A DNA stretch of 64,000 bases from Mesomycoplasma lagogenitalium (lineage in GTDB: Bacteria; Bacillota_I; Bacilli_A; Mycoplasmatales; Metamycoplasmataceae): positions 434,001 through 498,000 of the forward strand of contig NZ_CP122979.1 in the NCBI RefSeq assembly GCF_029854295.1, given 5' to 3'. Below, in pieces: positions 60,258 to 64,000 of this stretch. The notes below the pieces were generated by a model. It ran no database searches. It was not told the DNA's origin and worked only from the letters and a program-made list of their open reading frames with translations. Each line of letters begins with the position of its first letter. Position 1 is the stretch's first letter. Both the position numbers and the translations under genes were made by a program.

Positions 60258-61344
60258 TAAATCAAATTTAAAAATTAAAGTTTTAGGTGTTGGTGGATGT
60301 GGTAATAACTCAATAAAAGCATTAATGAATAAACAAATACCCAATGTTGAATACATTGCTTTTAATACCGATTCACAAGCATTAACTCAATTTGATTCTG
60401 AATACAGTGTTCCTTTAGGAGATTTTGAAAAAAGAAGAGGATTTGGTGCAGGAAATGATCCGCAAAAAGGAAGAGAATGCGCTCTTGAAAGTAAAGATGA
60501 AATTGAAAATAGAATTAAAGATGCTGATATAGTAATAATTGCTGCCGGAATGGGAAAAGGTACTGGAACAGGAGCATCTCCTGTAATAGCGGAAATAGCT
60601 AAAAAAACCGCTTTATTAACTATTGCAGTTGTTACAATTCCTTTTGCTTATGAAGGAGAAAAAATCTTTAATAATGCAAAAATGGGACTAGAATTACTTA
60701 AAAAAGAAGTTGATGCAATTTTAATAGTTTCAAATGATAAATTACTTGAATCATTTGGAGCACTAGCAAGCGAACATTCTTTAAAATATAGTAATACAAC
60801 TTTAGAAAAAACCATTGAAATGATTTCCGAAATAACAAATAAAGTCGGAACACAAAATGTCGATTTTGCTGATTTATTATCAATTTTAAAAAATAAAGGC
60901 GAAATAATCATTAACTCTGCTGATGGTTCTGGAAAGGATCGTGCTCAAAAAGCAGTGGAAAAAGTGTTATTTTCACCGATTTTAGAAAGTTCAATAATCG
61001 GAGCTACAGATGTTATTGTTAATATAACAGGATCAAATGTTACATATTATGAAATTAGTTTAATTATTGATACAATTAAAAAAGCAACAGGAATTAATAG
61101 TAATATTATCCAAGGACTAATTAATACCGAAACTCAAGATAAAGATATAAAAATTTCCATAGTTGCTTCTGGAATTGACAAAGACAAAAAAACTTTGGAA
61201 AAAGAAGAAATTCAACAAATTAATTTTCATAAAGAAAATAATAAGTGAGATGAATTATTTTATCAAGAAGATTTTCCTGGTGAAGAAAATTTGGAAAATG
61301 AAGAAGATGAAAGTTTCGACGATTTACCTTCTTTTTTAAAATAA
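60250..61344 (+). CDS. ftsZ: Cell division GTPase FtsZ
   Basis: A 364-residue tubulin homologue that forms the division ring. VLGVGGCGNNSIKALMN begins the nucleotide site; AAGMGKGTGTGASPVIAEIA is the tubulin signature, with GKGTGTG in place of the nearly universal GGGTGTG. The C-terminal tail is acidic and ends DDLPSFLK, the usual peptide that binds FtsA-type anchors. Retention of that peptide supports the preceding gene being a functional anchor. Confidence 0.97.
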
Positions 61345-61403
61345 TTTAATTATTGACGATGTCTTAGAAGTTAATTTTAAATTTTTAACAAAAAAGGTGA
61401 ATT

Positions 61404-61436
61404 AAAAAGTGGAATTCAGTTTCCACTTTTTTCATT
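61404..61436 (+). terminator. Intrinsic terminator after ftsZ
   Basis: AAAAAGTGGAA (61404-61414) pairs with TTCCACTTTTT (61421-61431), 6-nt loop, then Ts. Confidence 0.9.
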
Positions 61437-61442
61437 TTAATT

Positions 61443-61448
61443 TATAAT
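61443..61448 (+). promoter_or_regulatory. -10 box of nadD (near-leaderless)
   Basis: TATAAT with 9 nt to the ATG at 61458; no ribosome-binding sequence between. Confidence 0.55.
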
Positions 61449-61457
61449 TTATACATT

Positions 61458-62540
61458 ATGAAAATAGGAATTTTTGGAGGATCATTTGATCCTATACATA
61501 AAGCACATATAAAAATTGCCAAAATGGCAATTGAAAAATTGAATTTAGATAAACTATTTTTTGTTCCTGCATTTAAAAGTCCCTTTAAGCAAAAACAAGT
61601 TTATGCCCCTTGAGAAGATCGGGTAAAAATGATTGAAATGGTAAAACCTGAAAAAAGTGAAATTTCACTATTTGAAATTAAAAGAAAGGGAGTTAGTTAT
61701 ACAATTGACACTGTAAATCATTTTAAAAAACAATTTCCAAATCAAGAATTATTTTTAATTATCGGTTCAGATAATGTTCCAAAATTACATAAATGAAAAG
61801 AAATTGAAACAATTGCACAAAGTACTAAAATAGTTGTTTTTAAAAGAGATAAAAAAGTTAATAAAGAAAATTTAAAAAAATTTAATTGCATTTTACTTGA
61901 AAATGAAATATACCAAGATTCATCTACCGAAGTAAAATTTGGTAATTTTGCTAATTTAGAAGATTCGGTTATTAAATATATTGGTAAAAATTTTCTTTAC
62001 ATTTTAGATATTATTAATAACACAATGGATGCAAAATTAAATAAACATTGCCGCGTCACTGCCCAACTAGCTGCTGATTATGCAAAATTTTTAAATTATG
62101 ATGCAAAAATTGCTTGATTTTCTGGATTAGTTCATGATTTAACTAAACGATGACCAATAGAATTACATCGCCAATTTTTAACAGAAAATAATATTGATGA
62201 AAAAACTGTTCCGGATTATAAACTCCATCAAACAACTGCGTCATTATGACTTGATAAATACTATCGAGTTCAAAATCCAGAAATTGTTAGAGCAATTAGT
62301 GTTCACACTTCATTAGACTATCAAATGGATACTTTAGATAAAATTGTATTTATGGCTGATAAACTTTGTCAAGGTAGAAAATGAGAGGGAATTCAAAAAG
62401 TAAGAAAACTAGCATTTGAAAATTTTGATAAAGCGTTTCAACAAGTTATTAATCATATAAAAGAGTATAATTTAGCCAAGGTAGAAGTATCGCAAGAGCA
62501 AGTAAATATTTATGATCATTGACTTAAAAAAGATTTTTAA
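61458..62540 (+). CDS. nadD: Nicotinate-nucleotide adenylyltransferase fused to YqeK-like HD domain
   Basis: A 360-residue bifunctional protein. Residues 1 to about 185 are NadD, making NaAD in NAD synthesis: MKIGIFGGSFDPIHKAHI (nucleotide site with HxxH-type motif), KSPFK, and LIIGSDNVPKLHKW. Residues about 190-360 are a YqeK-type HD hydrolase: HCRVTAQLAADYA, WFSGLVHDLTKRW (HD pair) and VFMADKLCQGRKW. YqeK is a separate gene in Bacillus and cleaves Ap4A; the fused form is common in mycoplasmas. It overlaps the next gene by 29 nt. Confidence 0.93.
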
Positions 62541-63180
62541 AGCCCTAATTATTGCTGATGAAAATGAGCTTCATTCCATTAAAAAATACGGTTGAAAAAA
62601 AGTAAAATCAATTAAAATACTAAATAAAAAATTTTTTATTTATCAAAAAAATGAAAAATTTTTAACTTTAGTTCATTCAGGAATTGGCTTAATTAATGCT
62701 AGTGCTACAACAGCAATTTTACTTTCTGTTTTCACCAATATTAAAGTTGTTTATAATTTTGGTGCTGTAGGTGGTTATGGAGAAAATATTGAAATTTATG
62801 ATTTAATTATTCCAGAAAAATTTTATATTATCGATACATTCACTCCTTGATATTTAGATGGGCAAACTCCAGGAGAAAAACAGTATTTTACTAATAATTT
62901 GACTGATTTATCAATAAAAAATTTCAATATTGGTTCATCTAATTCCTTTATCTTTAAAAAACAGAAAGCACAGTTATTTGCAAATAAATTTCAAGCTTTC
63001 ATTTTCGATATGGAAAGTGCTGCTATTGCTCAAATTTGCGATCAAAATAAAGTTAAATTTATGTCTGTAAAAGCTGTTTCTGATAAAATAGGAGAAAATA
63101 TTTTTTCCAAAGATGATATCAATTTAAGAATTAAAAAATCATCTATAATTGCTTTAGAATATCTAATTAAAATAATTTAA
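62512..63180 (+). CDS. MTA/SAH nucleosidase family protein
   Basis: A 222-residue phosphorylase-superfamily enzyme predicted to release adenine from methylthioadenosine or S-adenosylhomocysteine, products of SAM use. [41 protein letters not shown] (substrate Glu) and [10 protein letters not shown] (catalytic Asp) are the family motifs. A start inside nadD is the only ATG upstream of the first conserved block; no good ribosome site is seen, so coupling to nadD is likely. Nucleoside phosphorylase activity is an alternative. Confidence 0.85.
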
Positions 63181-63191
63181 TAAGGAGTAAA

Positions 63192-63719
63192 ATGCTTAAT
63201 ATAGTTTTATATCAACCAGAAATAAGTCCTAATACCGGAAATATTATTCGTACTTGTTTTGCAATAGGTGCTAAATTACACATCATTCGTCCAATTGCCT
63301 TCGATTTAGAACCTAAATGATTAAAAAGACCAGCAGCAGGAAAAAGATTATCGGACATTAGACATGAAGTTCATAATAATTATGAAGAATTTGAAAAAAA
63401 ATATGGAAATAAAAAAATATTTTATATTACCCGTTATGGACAACAAACATATGCTGATATAAACTTTAAAAAAGAAAAAGAATTTCAAAATGACATTTTT
63501 TTAATGTTTGGAACCGAATCAACCGGAATACCAAAACAAATTATGCAAAAAGATTTAAATGCTTGTTTAAGAATTCCGATGGTAAAAGAAAATCGTTCTA
63601 TCAATTTAGCTAATTCTGTAGTTTTAGTTGCTTATGAAGTAATGAGGCAGCTTAATTTTGAAAATTTATCACTTTATGAAGTTCAAAAAGGGAAAGATTT
63701 TATTAAAAATGATCATTAG
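63192..63719 (+). CDS. trmL: tRNA (cytidine/uridine-34-2'-O)-methyltransferase TrmL
   Basis: A 175-residue SPOUT methyltransferase acting on the wobble base. [39 protein letters not shown] and [26 protein letters not shown] are the three SPOUT motifs forming the SAM knot. AAGGAG precedes the ATG. It overlaps the next gene by 11 nt. Confidence 0.95.
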
Positions 63720-64000
63720 TTCATTACAGAATCCCAAAATTAAAGAATATAGTAAATTATTATTAAAAAAATATCGTGATAAATTCAATTTATTTATTAT
63801 TGAAAATTGAAAAAATATTCAAGAAGCATTAAAAAAGAATTTAGTTGTAGAAATATTAACATCGGATATTAATTTTAAAATTGATAAATCAATAAATGTG
63901 ATTTATGTTGAACAACATATTATCGACAAATTAAGTAATACTAAAAATCCACAAAATATTATCGCCATTTGCAAAAAAATGACTTATAATTTTGAATTAG
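63709..64000 (+). CDS. TrmH/RlmB-family RNA 2'-O-methyltransferase (N-terminal part)
   Basis: The first 97 residues of a SpoU-family methyltransferase. [41 protein letters not shown] is the typical substrate-binding N-terminal domain (usual SLxNPxIKxxxKLxxKKxRxxxxxFxxEGxK). The SPOUT catalytic domain lies beyond the window, so the exact target cannot be judged. Confidence 0.82.

Overview
The window is a stretch of a very AT-rich mycoplasma chromosome. TGA is read as tryptophan throughout: almost every gene is open only if in-frame TGA codons are read through, and they fall where Trp is expected. Other pointers are lipobox lipoproteins, no cell-wall genes, an mraZ-rsmH-ftsZ remnant of the division cluster, a second F1-like ATPase cluster, a single-chain glycyl-tRNA synthetase and a NadD fused to an HD domain. 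The gene families suggest the hominis group (Mycoplasmopsis/Metamycoplasma type), but I cannot name a species.

Layout. 1-2400: end of a Dps-like ferritin gene and a DeoR-type regulator (minus), tmRNA (plus), a small unknown gene, and a leader region with a 31-codon ORF and a terminator-like hairpin. 2444-21586: a protein-scavenging island on the plus strand. It holds a giant membrane-anchored PDxFFG protein with a zincin HEYGH motif, oppABCDF, a surface lipoprotein, a subtilisin-family protease and three near-identical tandem lipoproteins. The likely joint role is surface proteolysis followed by peptide import. 21823-32496: glyA, then the F1-like (type 3, MSC_0624 to MSC_0618-like) ATPase cluster, a PQ-loop protein and a 61-residue ORF. 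32645-32990: tRNA-Ser(GGA), tRNA-Leu(GAG), tRNA-Ser(CGA). 33182-34276: an orphan HK97-like phage capsid gene broken by one TAA. 34325-38041: a 1238-residue GmrSD-type (DUF262 + DUF1524) putative restriction enzyme with four C-terminal repeats. 38129-42842: ppa, rnhB, two nuclease-like genes and glpF.

42914-49094 (minus): nfo, a Nif3-like gene, rpoD, dnaG and glyS. 49174-50551 (plus): ung, a TPP riboswitch and a thiT-like thiamine transporter gene. 50662-57447 (minus): the complete F0F1 ATP synthase operon (atpI-like, B, E, F, H, A, G, D, C). 57697-61344 (plus): mraZ with its operator repeats, rsmH, a degenerate FtsA-like gene and ftsZ. 61458-64000 (plus): nadD-yqeK fusion, a nucleosidase, trmL and the start of a TrmH/RlmB-family methyltransferase.

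The most unusual items are the repeat-bearing GmrSD protein next to a dead capsid gene, the coexistence of true F0F1 and F1-like ATPases, the subtilase with Glu where catalytic Asp is expected, and a set of six genes whose -10 box lies 5-10 nt before the start codon (predicted leaderless mRNAs).
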